The position numbers were made by a program, and so were the translations under genes. The notes beneath the pieces are model-generated. The model did not search any database. It worked only from the letters and a program-made list of their open reading frames with translations, and had not been told where the DNA came from. A stretch of DNA of 64,000 nt. Origin: Argyresthia goedartella. Its lineage: Eukaryota; Arthropoda; Insecta; Lepidoptera; Argyresthiidae. This document shows positions 50,889-61,840 of this stretch, piece after piece (the stretch's first letter is position 1; the number at the start of each line of letters is the position of its first letter). The stretch is from assembly GCA_949825045.1 (NCBI GenBank), contig OX463818.1:28970906-29034905 (forward strand), written 5' to 3'.

Positions 50889-53800
50889 CTAATCTACGGG
50901 CAGCCGAGACAACGTTGCTACCGCTCGTTTTAGAACCGAGCCTCATACTAGAACCTCTGCAGACCGGGGGGTCCCGTCCTTGCCAGGGAACAAGTTAACA
51001 ATGCGCCCCCTGCGCCAACGTAGTGGCGGTAGGTTAGCATCCTTAACCAGAACGAGGGCACCAACACTAGGGGGGCTAGTTTTGTCAGTCCACTTAAGGC
51101 GCTGTTGTAAGATATGCAGATACTCGAGCGACCAACGCTTCCAGAAATTCTGAGTAAACTGCTGCAACATCTGATACCTTGACAACCAATACAATTTCAC
51201 TCCCTCGAAGGGGTGCTCGGGCAACGCGTTAAGTGGCTGTCCTATCAAGAAATGGCCTGGGGTCAGAGCCTCCAGGTCATTTGGATCCGAGCTGAGCGGA
51301 CACAACGGTCGCGAATTGAGAACGGCCTCGATCTTACAAAACAATGTCGCGAGCTCCTCAAAAGTCAGCGCGGTCTGACCTACTATACGCCCCAAGTGCG
51401 TCTTAGCTGACTTAACTACGGCCTCAAAAATCCCACCCCAGTGGGGGCAAATCGGTGGGCTGAAGGTCCACTGTATACCCCGACGGGAGAGGGCCGTTCC
51501 AATTTTATTTACATTCAAAAAGTTGACTATCTCTCGTAAGTATCGTTCCGCACCGATGTAGTTAGTGCCGTTATCAGAGCGGATCAAAGTTGGAAGTCCC
51601 CTTCGAGGAACAAACCTATCCAAACAAGCAATGAAAGCCTCTGTCGAGAGATCAGCAACGAGCTCGAGATGTACCGCCTTGGTGGATAAACAAACAAACA
51701 CACATAGGTACGCCTTGTATTGCCTAGCGGTACGCAATCGTGAACTCTTCACCATAAACGGTCCTGCAAAATCCGTACCAACACCTGAAAACGGTCTGAC
51801 CTCATTCACACGATCAGAAGGCAAGTCCCCCATGAGAGGTTGCATCGTGGCAGCCTTAAGTCGATAAAAAGGCATGCACCGAAACACGATGTTCCGTACG
51901 ACACGGCGGGCAGATAAGATCCAAAACTCCCGCTGGAGCGTGGCCAACAACGCGTTACAGCCGGCATGCGCGTTTTTAATATGACGATCAGTCACCAGCA
52001 ATTCAACTAACTGTCCCCCCTTGGGGAGCAGAAGTGGGTGACGAGCCGAATACGACAGATTCGCATTGCGCAATCTTCCTCCTACCCGAAGTAACCCGGT
52101 CGAATCAACAAAGGGGTTGAGACGCGCGACGGCTCCCTTCAATTTCGAACGTCCACTTCGTATAATCTCCAATTCTGCCCCAAACTTCGAGGACTGTACC
52201 AACCGGACCAAATTCAATAGCGACTCGTTTCGCTCTGCCGGAGTCAGAATAGGGTTCAACGTTCGTTGATCGCGAGGAGTACGACAATTTCGAGCGAATC
52301 TCCTAATCCAAGTGGACACGTTTATCAACTTGTCAAGTGAGCTATACCGGTCCAGCAGAAACCCGGCGTCAGGGTCCTCAGCCTTCTGGGTAACATGCAC
52401 GGCCGCTCTGGGGCCATGATCCGAAGATACTACTACATTGCTGTGGGGCCAGTCCGATTCTCTCTTGGCAAGCCAGGGTGGTCCCCACCACAAATGGTGT
52501 CTAACGAGTTCAGGAGCCTGACATCCCCTGGATGCACAATCAGAGTTGCAATTGAATGCAGAGTTCAATTCTCCTGGTACATGTCTCCAGGTCAGTGGGA
52601 CCTCAGACGACACAATCTGGGAGACACGGTTCGCAACAAAAACCTCTAAGTTATGGACCGAAGCCTTCAGCCAGCACAAAACAATCTGGCTGTCCGTCCA
52701 AGCGTACACCGTATCCTCCAAAACCACTGACCCACGCAACACTGTGGTAGCGTGATTCAAAAGTTTGGTCAAAAGAGCAGCCCCGGACAGTTCCAGTTTT
52801 GGAATCGTCATCCTTGTCCAAATAGGCGCTACCTTACTTTTTGCCAAAACCAAACGCACGTCGACCTCCCCGGTGGAGGTGACGGTTCGCAAATAAACCG
52901 CTGCCGCAAACCCTTGTTCAGAGGCATCACAAAACCCGTGAAGGGTTGCCCTGTAATCCCCAGCAGGGACCAATTTCCTCGGCAGCGATACATTATTTAT
53001 GTCCGATAGCAAGGTGAACATTCGCGTCCAATCAGTCAACAAATCACCTGAGAGATGGGTGTCCCAGGTCAACTGAGCCGCCCATAGCCTTTGCATAAAA
53101 CATTTGAGAGCAAAGGTGACTGGAGAAATCCATCCATTCGGGTCGAACGTTCTCGCAATCGTTGACAGTACTGACCGCTTCGTCCAGGCCTTCGGTGTTT
53201 CTAAAACCACCCGATAGGTAAACTCATCATGGACGGGCCGGTACTGAATTCCAAGTACTGACAACATGTTAGGGTTGTCAGGATTCTCAAAAACGTGCGG
53301 GTCTTGTTGAAACTCATCTGGGAGACCAGCCAATTGAATGAGCTCGTCACGTCGGTCCAGAGCTTCCTCTACACTGGCTGCCCCTGTGCAGACGTCATCG
53401 ACGTACAAATCTTGCTCCAGGATAGCGGCGGCTCTAGGATAGCTCACACGGTCACGCGACGCCAACTCCCGCAGGGTACGCATCGCCAAATACGGGCTAG
53501 ACCGTAACCCATACGTGTTCGTGTTTAACTCATAGACATTGACTGGCTCGGCCGTGGACTCACGCCAAAGTATCAACTGATACCTTCTGTCAGCCGGATG
53601 AATTACCGTTTGCCTAAACATCATCCGAATGTCTGCGACAAATACAATCTGGTGCCTCCGAAAGCTCGTGAGAATATCCGAAATATCACGACTCAACTTG
53701 GGTCCCGAATGTAGACACTGATTCAGGGACATCCCGTTCGAGGTAGGTGCTGACCCATCAAAAACAACTCGAATCTTGCCGGTAGGGGTTCGTAGGACGG

Positions 53801-54731
53801 CATGGTGTGGAAGGAAACAATGATCCTCAGATCTCCAGTCCACACCCGATACCGACATGTGTCCTAACGACTCATACTCCCTCATGAAATCAACATATTT
53901 TTATTTAAATACGGCGTCCCTTGTCATCCTACGCTCCATCGACATCAATCTCGTCTCAGCCATCTTCCTAGATTCTCCTAGTGGCGGTCGATCGGCCCTG
54001 AAAGGCAGTCGAGTTACAAAACGACCAGAACGAAGGCGACCAGTACTATTCTGGTAAAACAACTCGCACTCTTCTTCGTCTGCGTCGATTCGACGAACGG
54101 TGGGAGGTTCCTCTATCTCCCAGAAACGTTGGATAACGTCTGACAACGCTGAGCCAATAAGTATGCCATCTGACTCGGCAGGCCTAACCATTGGCAATGC
54201 CGGACCCATGATCACGTGACCAAACTTAGTATCCACAGCAATCAACCCGTCCGGCTGAAGAACTCGCCGATCCGACAACAGAAACCTACCCAGAACGTCT
54301 GCTCCCAGTAGCAGGTCGACCGGGGCTGGAGAGTCAAAATCGGGATCCGCCAACTTGAGTCCTGATGTCAGGAATCGAACGGCCGGATTCAACTTCACCA
54401 AGGTGTGTCTGCCCATGACATGCGTCATTACTAAAGCTTGCACGGATGTTTTTTTCAAAATGTCATAACGTGGAGAGAAAGTGATCACCGATTGACCAAC
54501 TACATTCGTAACCGTAACATTCCCCACGCCCCGTATTGATTTATTATACCTATTTACCTTGAGGCCCAACCATTTTGCTAAATCATTCGATACAATGCAG
54601 CCCTGAGCTCCAGAATCTAATAGGGCGCGAACGTATGTTGGGTTGCCCGCCAAATCACAAACAAGCACAGAGGCGATCGGTAACACCACCGTCTCCGGTT
54701 GGGGGGCAACAAATGGTTGGGCCGCAAATTC
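50889..54731 (-). pseudogene. BEL-2a pol: protease, RT, RNase H, integrase
   Basis: One frame of about 1280 codons from the UAG to the original stop. Protease: LLDSGAQGCIVS. RT: FVADIRMMFRQT, YGLRSSPYLAM and YVDDVCTGAA. RNase H: HGFCDASEQGFAA, LELSGAALLTKLL and WTDSQIVLCWLK. Integrase: zinc site HIKNAHAGCN to CMPFYRLKA, where the second Cys of the CxxC pair (CMPCY in BEL-2b) is Phe, then the DDE residues (GTDFAGPF, IRSDNGTN, GGIFEAVVK). C-terminal domain: HFLIGQPLNALPEHPF. Nonsense codons: TAA at 53901-53903 (ahead of KYVDF) and TGA at 50943-50945. Also about 20 residues shorter than BEL-1 after YVDD. Confidence 0.9.
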
Positions 54732-54734
54732 CTA
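54732..54734 (-). promoter_or_regulatory. In-frame gag-pol UAG (BEL-2a)
   Basis: Gag ends GGPR-UAG and the same frame continues EFAAQPFVAPQPETV into protease. Context CGC-TAG-GAA. With an otherwise uninterrupted 571-codon gag this is the cleanest example of the amber junction. Confidence 0.78.
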
Positions 54735-56447
54735 GCGAGGACCCCCGGGGCCCTTCTGTGCCTGTAACCGATCAGGTATGCAGCTATATGCCAGAGGGTC
54801 CCATTGTACAAATGGCCCACGCGCCGGTTCCATTCCCAACCTACGATTCCCCGTAAAGGGGGGTGGGCGTGAATTCAACCGTGGCCGCTCCATGAGCGGG
54901 GGGGACATCACATGTGACCGACGAGGACGAGGCGACGAGCGGGGCGACAACTGAGGCGGCATCCGAACCGCACCCGCATAGCTCGAAGGTGTCCCATGAC
55001 ACCCGCCCGTTACGGCCTGCTCAACACACCCAATGTCCCGCTGGGTCGGATGCTGAGTCGCAACCGAAAACTCAGGGCCCCCCATGTAATGGTCCTGAGT
55101 GCGGCCCTGCACCCTGGTACTGCCCTGTGCACGTAGGGACGTTGGCCCCTGAGTTGCGCTCCGAGTCGCAAACGAATTCTCAGGGCCCCATGCCGTGTCA
55201 CCCTGGGTACGGCCCTGTAGAGGCTGTTGGCCGGATCGGTTCATGCACAACAGATTGTTGTGGGGCCCACCACAATATTCGCACATTTGTGTGCGCGTGC
55301 AGTCCCTAGCCATGTGTGGCCCGAGGCACAGGAAACACCAGCTCCGCTGCTTGGCCATCCGGCGCCGTCCCTGAACCCTAAGTTCCCCGAACTTATTGCA
55401 ATTGGCCACAGCATGGCCAATCTGCCTACAACATGGGCAGGTCTCACCATGTGGGGTCAATTCACTCACAGTCCCATACGACTGCCGGTTGGTGCGGTCC
55501 TTCCTCGTCGGAGGGCCCCTACTCACAGCGCTCCCGGCAGCTCTCTGTGGCTCCGAAGGATGGGTGACCGTCAACCCCAAATTCTCTGCCCGTCGAGCCT
55601 CCTCTTCCAAGAATCCGACCAAGTCGGAGAAGGCGGGCAGGTCCTCGGCCGACCTCCCGTGAGACTGTTCGAAACGAGTCTGCACGTCAGCGGGTAGGCG
55701 GGAAAGTACAATGTACAACAGTAGGTACGACCATTCACCAACCGGAAGTCCAAGATTCTCTAGAGCCTTGGTGACGGACAACAATGGGTTCAAAACCTCC
55801 GTCTGTATGGCCCCGACCTTGTTCACAACCGGGATACTAAACAAACGGTTCAGTTGGGCATCGGCCAACCTCCGTTTGTTATGGTAACGTCTGACCAACA
55901 ATTGCCTGGCCGTTTCATAGTTACCCTCCGTAACTGTCAAATGAGCGACCAGCTCCCTAGGCTCACCCCTCAATGCTGCCACCAGCTGAGCCATCTTGAA
56001 AGACTTGGTAATGTCCGATCGCATGTGCACCAAACTGTCGAACAGATTGATGAAGCTCATCCATTCACCGGACACGCCGTCAAAAGTAGGCATAGTTATG
56101 GCAGGTAACCTGGACCCCGATCCCTGAAGCGGCAGAGGTGCTTCAATGTCACCACCATGGCTGGACTCGCGCTGTCTACGTATGTCCGCAGCCTTCTGCG
56201 TGATAGCAGCTGCCATCTCCATACATTGGTCGACATCCCCTATCAACCGTGACAGCCTGTCAGGTGCGCAACCATCAACTGATTCCGCCTGCGCGGACAA
56301 TTCGAGCACTCTATTGTAACGTTCCTTAACGTCCATAGACCGCTCCAATACCACATCATGCCTATCTAAACGGTCTATCAGACCGTGTGCGGAGGAAAAC
56401 CATCTGAGTTCCTTAGAAACACCCTTCTGGATTTCAGATAACGACAT
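54735..56447 (-). CDS. BEL-2a gag
   Basis: 571 codons, ATG at 56445-56447 (MSLSEIQKGVSKEL). N-terminal helical region to ~100, DUF1759-like core at ~115-260 (LPAITMPTFDG, EWMSFINLFDSLVH, LRGEPRELVAHL), a Pro/Arg spacer, and three zinc knuckles at ~340-415: CPCCRQIGHAVANC, CFLCLGPHMARDC and CEYCGGPHNNLLC. The C-terminal part has two copies of a QGRTQ...GPE.S.AT..TQ unit and a Pro/Ser/Arg-rich end. No stop, so it could still make a structural protein that packages RNA in the cytoplasm. Followed by the amber codon and pol. Confidence 0.92.
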
Positions 56448-56986
56448 GATCGGAACGATACTTACTCACAATTTGCAGTAACTCAATTTTATTGGACCCT
56501 CCAGTCTACAACCCAAACGAGGGAACCCTAAACCACAACTTAAACAATGTTGTTTCCCTTAAACAATAGGAACCGAGTTTTATATCTATATAAATTCTGT
56601 AAATACAATTTAGTTTCCCTTTATCATTATAACACACACAGATAGTCAATATTAGTTCAAGTTATAAATTGCTATAAACTGAAAACAATGTAATAGCCTG
56701 CTATCAATAGATGTAACTACCTATGTTAACCTAAACATTCATTCAATAGCATTACTAGACCACTAATAGATTGACTAACTGGTAATTCAATGCAAATTTC
56801 AATTCAATATCTGTCTGTCTACTACCAGCAATAGACTTATAGCTTACAATACTACCAATCTATGTGGATACAGGAACAACCAATTTACTTAACCGCCTAT
56901 ACCTACAGATTGATATTCCCAAATCGTGCCTTCCTGGAGCCCTTGATGGCTGCAAGTCTCAGGAAGCCACGCTCTAGCTACCAAAT
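56448..56986 (-). other. BEL-2a leader and primer-binding site
   Basis: About 540 bp, AT-rich, no ORF. TGGTAGCTAGAGCGTGGC begins at 56983 on the minus strand next to the 5' LTR, close to the BEL-1 site (TGGTAGCAG), so both families probably use the same tRNA primer. Confidence 0.65.
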
Positions 56987-57531
56987 TGTTCAGGCTTCTC
57001 AGCACCTAATGACCTCGTAGGGGCCCATCAGCTACGAGGTAGCGTAACGATCAGTTGCCAAGAAGTGTGAACGTCGGCGTTTCACCGAGCTGAAGTTAAT
57101 TGGGGTCGATCTAACCTGGTCTGTGCTTCGGTCCCGTCAACCTCCTGTCTCTCTGCAAGGCCCGGGTGCACCCTAGGCTCTTCTTGGTAGACAGGTTCTT
57201 CAGCCAACCAGGTATGACTGGCGGGCCAGTTTCAATGAGCACAGTGTTCCAACACAGGTTATGTTACGTGGTAAAAACAATCGGGCACGAAATGCGAACT
57301 TTATCTGGTTCGAGAAACAATAACACACTCAGCTATATTAACAATCCTGAGGGAAACCCGAATACATTCCAGATGGCCTGCGATTTAATTTCAATACCCT
57401 AACCAAAACGCGTTTACATTGCGAGGGCTTCCGTCCGTCAGTTGTCAAAAAACTGCTAGGTTGGCAGCTAACGTCAAATTCAAAATGGCCGTTCAGAAAC
57501 CATCGATCGAATATCGATTTGGAATCGAACA
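56987..57531 (-). repeat. 5' LTR of BEL-2a
   Basis: 545 bp, partner of 50312-50856, followed on the right by ACCTA. Confidence 0.92.
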
Positions 57532-59213
57532 ACCTACATTATATTAAAAATAGTTTTATTTTCTTATAATAAATTTTTGTGTGTTATTTTTTATTGTGCT
57601 TTATGGTGGCATTCTCTAATTGATTTAGAGTGTATAGTTATAAGGTGTATATCCACAGGGCGACCATATTATATATTTTTAGGATTTAATTGTTTTAGTG
57701 GTCGCCTTAGTTTTGATAACTTAGTTTTAATTTCTGTGCCCAGCGCTGACGGGCAAGTGCTGGTCTCTGGCTATACTTAGTTCGGTAGTGAAGTATAGGA
57801 CCAGAATCTATTAAATCCGTCAACATGGCACCTTCACCCTTGACGGTACTGCGGAATGGTGTCCGGGAGGAAAAGAGATGGCTCGCCCATACTCATCAGT
57901 ATGTGGAGCGATCGGATATGGATGATGTCCTGCTCAAGCGTGTGGAGGACGCAATGACACGCGTCGGGAAGGTGTGTCGGCTGGCTGCGGAGGCTGAAGC
58001 TCTCGGGCTTACTGATGAAGCTTCGGTGGCTACGGTGAAACAGCTCTGCGCGGATGCTGACCAAGCGATGGAATGCTTGGGTGACATCGAGCGTCGCGCG
58101 GAGAAAATTAAGCGGTCGCGAAGGAATGACCGTGGGGAGGGTAACGGAGACCCACCCCCGAAGGGTGTTATTTGACGGCTGCCACACCTGGAGATTCCGG
58201 CCTTCAGTGGGGCAATTGATGAGTGGCCGGCCTTCATTAATTTATTTGATAGTTTTGTCCATGGTCGGGACGACCTGGACAACGCCTACAAGTTGGCCCA
58301 ACTATTGATGGCTCTGCGGGGTGAACCGAAGGAGTTGGTCGGTCACCTAACGGTCACGGCGGGCAACTATAATATAGCAAGGTCCATATTGTTGGACCGC
58401 TACCAACACAAACGGCGGTTGGTTGATGCACAGCTAGGGAAGCTGTTAAGCATCCCTAGAGTAATCCGGGATGTTGACATCCGGGTACAGGTGCTCAACC
58501 CTGTGCTGGTGGCTACTAGGGCCCTTCAGAACCTTGGTCTTCCGGTAGACCAATGGTCATATATTATTTTATATATGGTTTTGTCACGATTGCCTGCAGC
58601 TGTTCAAAGTCGGTTTGAACAGCTGCATGGGGGCAGTAGCACGGAACTGCCCACGCTCGTCCAATTGACGGATTTTTTGGAGGGTGAATGTAGGCGATGT
58701 GACACACTGGACACGGAGGCCAGTGTGCAGCGCCAACCCGCGCGGATGCGGGATGGGCCGCGCCTCCCGCCCCCACGGGGGGGTGTGAGGTCGAAAAAAT
58801 TTGGCGTTTTAAATGCCGCGCCGTCGTGTGACGGCTGTGTGCACTGCGACAGTGCCGGTCATGACGTGACCAGTTGCGCCAAATTTAAGGCGCTCGGGGT
58901 AGCTGCCCGCAGGAAGAAAGTCTTCCGTCACCGATTGTGTTTCGGTTGTTTGGGGCCGCACACGCTGAGCGAGTGCTCGCGCGCGTTCCCGTGTGAGTGC
59001 TGTGGTGGCAAGCACCACATAGCTTTGTGCTTGAATCGGTCAGGCCCTTCGGACGGTCACCAGGGCCGGACTCAGGTTGGTCGGCCACAGGGCCCAACCA
59101 GGGCTGGACCCAGTCCCCCTCCGGGCAACGGGAGTCACCAATGGGGTGACTGGGGCACCCGCGGACGGGACCCCCCCCCCGAGGGGAAGGGGGCAGCGCG
59201 GGGGGTAACATGA
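57532..59213 (+). mobile_element. BEL-1d continued: leader and gag
   Basis: Resumes the leader after BEL-2a and enters gag at 57825. BEL-1 sequence ends abruptly at about 59213, at the point equal to 21343 of BEL-1c, and is replaced by BEL-2 integrase sequence. Confidence 0.87.
57825..59213 (+). pseudogene. BEL-1d gag
   Basis: ATG at 57825 (MAPSPLTVLR). Nonsense TGA at 58173-58175, where BEL-1c has GGA, before the DUF1759-like core (LEIPAFSG, EWPAFINLFDS). Open again to 59213 with LRGEPKELVGHL and knuckles CVHCDSAGHDVTSC, CFGCLGPHTLSEC and CECCGGKHHIALC. The C-tract (59171-59180) is ten long, which shifts the frame. Gag is cut at the chimeric junction. Confidence 0.87.
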
Positions 59214-60434
59214 CCGGGTTACTTCGGGTAGGAGGAAGATTGCGCAATGCGAATCTGTCGTATTCGGCTCGTCACCCACTTCTGCTCCCCAAGGGGGGAC
59301 AGTTAGTTGAATTGCTGGTGACTGATCGTCATATTAAAAACGCGCATGCCGGCTGTAACGCGTTGTTGGCCACGCTCCAGCGGGAGTTTTGGATCTTATC
59401 TGCCCGCCGTGCCATACGGAACATCGTGTTTCGGTGCATGCCTTGTTATCGACTTAAGGCTGCCACGATGCAACCTCTCATGGGGGACTTGCCCCCTGAT
59501 TGTGTGAATGAGGTCAGACCGTTTTCAGGTGTTGGTACGGATTTTGCAGGACCGTTTATGGTGAAGAGTTCACGATTGCGTACCGCTAAGCAATACAAGG
59601 CGTACCTATGTGTGTTTGTTTATTTATCCACCAAGGCGGTACATCTCGAGCTCGTTGCTGATCTCTCGACAGAGGCTTTCATTGCTTGTTTGGATAGGTT
59701 TGTTTCTCAAAGGGGACTTCCAACTTTGATCCGCTCTGATAACGGCACTAACTACATAGGTGCGGAACGATACTTACGAGAGATAGTCAACTTTTTGAAT
59801 GTAAATACAGTGGATATTGGAACGGCCCTCTCCCGTCGGGGTATACAGTGGACCTTCAGCCCACCGATTTGCCCCCACCATTTGGGGTGGGATTTTTGAG
59901 GCCGTAGTTAAGTCAGCTAAGACGCACTTAGGGCGTATAGTAGGTCAGACCGCGCTGACCGCTGAGGAGCTCGCGACATTGTTTTGTAAGATCGAGGCCG
60001 TTCTCAATTCGCGACCGTTGTGTCCGCTCAGCTCGGATCCAAATGACCTGGAGGCTCTGACCCCAGGCCATTTCTTGATAGGACAGCCACTTAACGCGTT
60101 GCCCGAGCACCCCTTCGAGGGAGTGAAATTGTATCGGTTGTCAAGGTATCAGATGTTGCAGCAGTTTACTCAGAATTTCTGGAAGCGTTGGTCGCTCGAG
60201 TATCTGCATATCTTACAACAGTGCCTTAAGTGGACTGACAAAACTAGCCCCCCTAGTGTTGGTGACCTCGTTCTGGTTAAGGATGCTAACCTACCGCCAC
60301 TACGTTGGCGCAGTGGGCGCATTGTTAACTTGTTCCCTGGCAAGGACGGGACCCCCCGGTCTGCAGAGGTTCTAGTAGGAGGCTCGGTTCTAAAACGAGC
60401 GGTAGCAACTTTGTCTCGGCAGCCCGTAGATTAG
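59214..60434 (+). pseudogene. BEL-2b integrase and C-terminal domain
   Basis: Begins at TGLLRVGGRLRNANL. Zinc site HIKNAHAGCN to CMPCYRLKA with both Cys. Asp in GTDFAGPF and Asp in IRSDNGTN. A small insertion near 59880 (in the CPH-HLGWDF stretch) shifts the frame just before the catalytic Glu, which is read in the next frame as GGIFEAVVK. The C-terminal domain is open to TAG at 60432-60434. It keeps the CxxC that BEL-2a has lost. Confidence 0.87.
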
Positions 60435-60466
60435 GGGGCAGGTGGGTGCCTGTCCGGGCGGGTGAT
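60435..60466 (+). promoter_or_regulatory. Hairpin and PPT position before 3' LTR (BEL-2b)
   Basis: CAGG-TGGGTG-CCTG stem and GGGCGGGTGAT, as in BEL-2a; one base of the stem differs. Confidence 0.6.
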
Positions 60467-61003
60467 TGTTCGATTCCAAATCGATATTCGATCGATGGTT
60501 TCTGAACGGTCATTTTAATTTGACGTTAGCTGTCAATCTGGCAGTTTTTACAACTGACAGACGAAAGCCCTCGCATTGTAAACGCGTTTTGATTAGGGTG
60601 TTGAAATTAAATCGTAGGGCATCTGGAATGTATTCGGGATTCCCTCAGGATTGTTAATATAGCTGAGTGTGCCGTTATCTCTCGAACCAGATAAAGTTCG
60701 GATTTTCGTGCCCGATTTGTATTTACCAGTAGAAACATAACCTGTGCTGGACACTGTGCTCACCACGCTGGCCTGCCAGTCATACCTGGTTGGCTGAAGA
60801 ACCTGTCTACCAAGAAGAGCCTAGGGTGCGCCCGGGCCTTGCAGAGAAAGGAGGTTGACGGGACCGAAGCACAGACCAGGTTAGATCTACCCCACATAAC
60901 TTCAGCTCGGTGAATCGCCGACGTTCATCACTTCTTGGCACCTGATCGTCACGCTACCTCGTAGCTCATGGGCCGAGTAATTAGGTGCTGAGAAGCCTGA
61001 ACA
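60467..61003 (+). repeat. 3' LTR of BEL-2b
   Basis: 537 bp, TGTTCGATTCC to CCTGAACA; the reverse complement resembles 50312-50856 but is more diverged than the BEL-2a pair. Confidence 0.9.
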
Positions 61004-61164
61004 ATGGTTATTCAAAGAAACTTCGTATCATTTACCAATTCTAACGTGCTGTTGTCTAACACCAAACTGGTCTCAACCTGCCTGACATTTGGAAGTGAGA
61101 ATTTGATACACTTGGTTTTACCAGCGTTTAACAATAAATTATTAACTGTAAACCAATTCAAGGT

Positions 61165-61840
61165 TTAAGACAATACACCATTAACATCATCAAAATCTCC
61201 TTTTTGTCTTTCAATTTTGAAGACTATTGAAGTATCATCAGCAAACAACACTATGTCAGTTAATTTCTCCACCATGAAAGGCAGATCATTAATATATACC
61301 AGGAATAAGAAAAGGCCTAATATGGAACCTTGTGGAACGCCAATTTTAACACCCGATCTATCAGATTTTACGCCGTTAACTTCTGCCTTTTGAATTCTAT
61401 TGCTTAGGTATGATCTTAGTAGATCCAACGCTTTATTTCTAACTCCGTAATGATTTAATTTAATTAATAGCGTATTATGATCAACACAATCAAACACCTT
61501 CGACAGGTCGCAAAAAACTCCGATAGCATCCTGTGCGGCCTCCCATGCAGAATAAATATGAGATACAAGGGTAATACCTGCATCCGTAGTCGATTGACCC
61601 CTAGTGAAACCAAATTGTTTAGCATGGAGTTGTTTTGTACGGTTGAAGTGTGAGAGCATTTGATTGAGTATAATCTTTTCAAATATTTTACTTAGTGTTG
61701 GAAGAACAGATACCTATTGGTCTGAAATTTGAAGGATTGCCCTTATCTTGCGATTTGAACAGAGGTATAAGTTTACTGTGTTTCATGAGGTCTGGAAAAG
61801 CCCCATCGTCAACACATTTATTGAATATATAAGCTTAGTG
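61165..61840 (-). pseudogene. NLR-B ORF2 RT, first half (copy 4)
   Basis: Motifs KQFGFTRGQSTTDAG, VFCDLSKVFDCVDH, VPQGSILGLFLF and FADDTSIVF. Open from about 61659 to 61165. A frameshift lies between this and the upstream endonuclease ORF near 61700-61840, where a CTA insertion and other indels occur. Confidence 0.83.

Larger units (their letters stand above)
50312..57531 (-). mobile_element. BEL-2a: BEL/Pao LTR element, near-intact
   Basis: 7220 bp, minus strand, within the leader of BEL-1d. Two 545-bp LTRs (TGTTCAGG...TCGAACA on the + strand) with about six differences by eye, so a recent insertion. Gag is a single ORF; pol has two nonsense codons and no frameshift that I can see. Same plan as BEL-1 but clearly a different family. 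Confidence 0.93.
59214..61003 (+). mobile_element. BEL-2b: 3' half of a BEL-2 element
   Basis: Integrase zinc region to 3' LTR of a BEL-2 copy, joined to BEL-1d gag at 59213/59214. The right edge (61003) ends exactly at the LTR terminus and is followed by NLR-B sequence, so its right side is a true insertion boundary. Its left half is missing. Confidence 0.88.

Noticed and set aside
54735..54740. Reading the gag-pol UAG as a random nonsense mutation
   Set aside because: Same codon at the same place in four copies from two families, with the frame kept on both sides; chance is unlikely, though not excluded.
50312..57531. An envelope gene that would make BEL-2a virus-like
   Set aside because: Only a 31- to 32-bp spacer lies between pol and the 3' LTR; there is no room for env.
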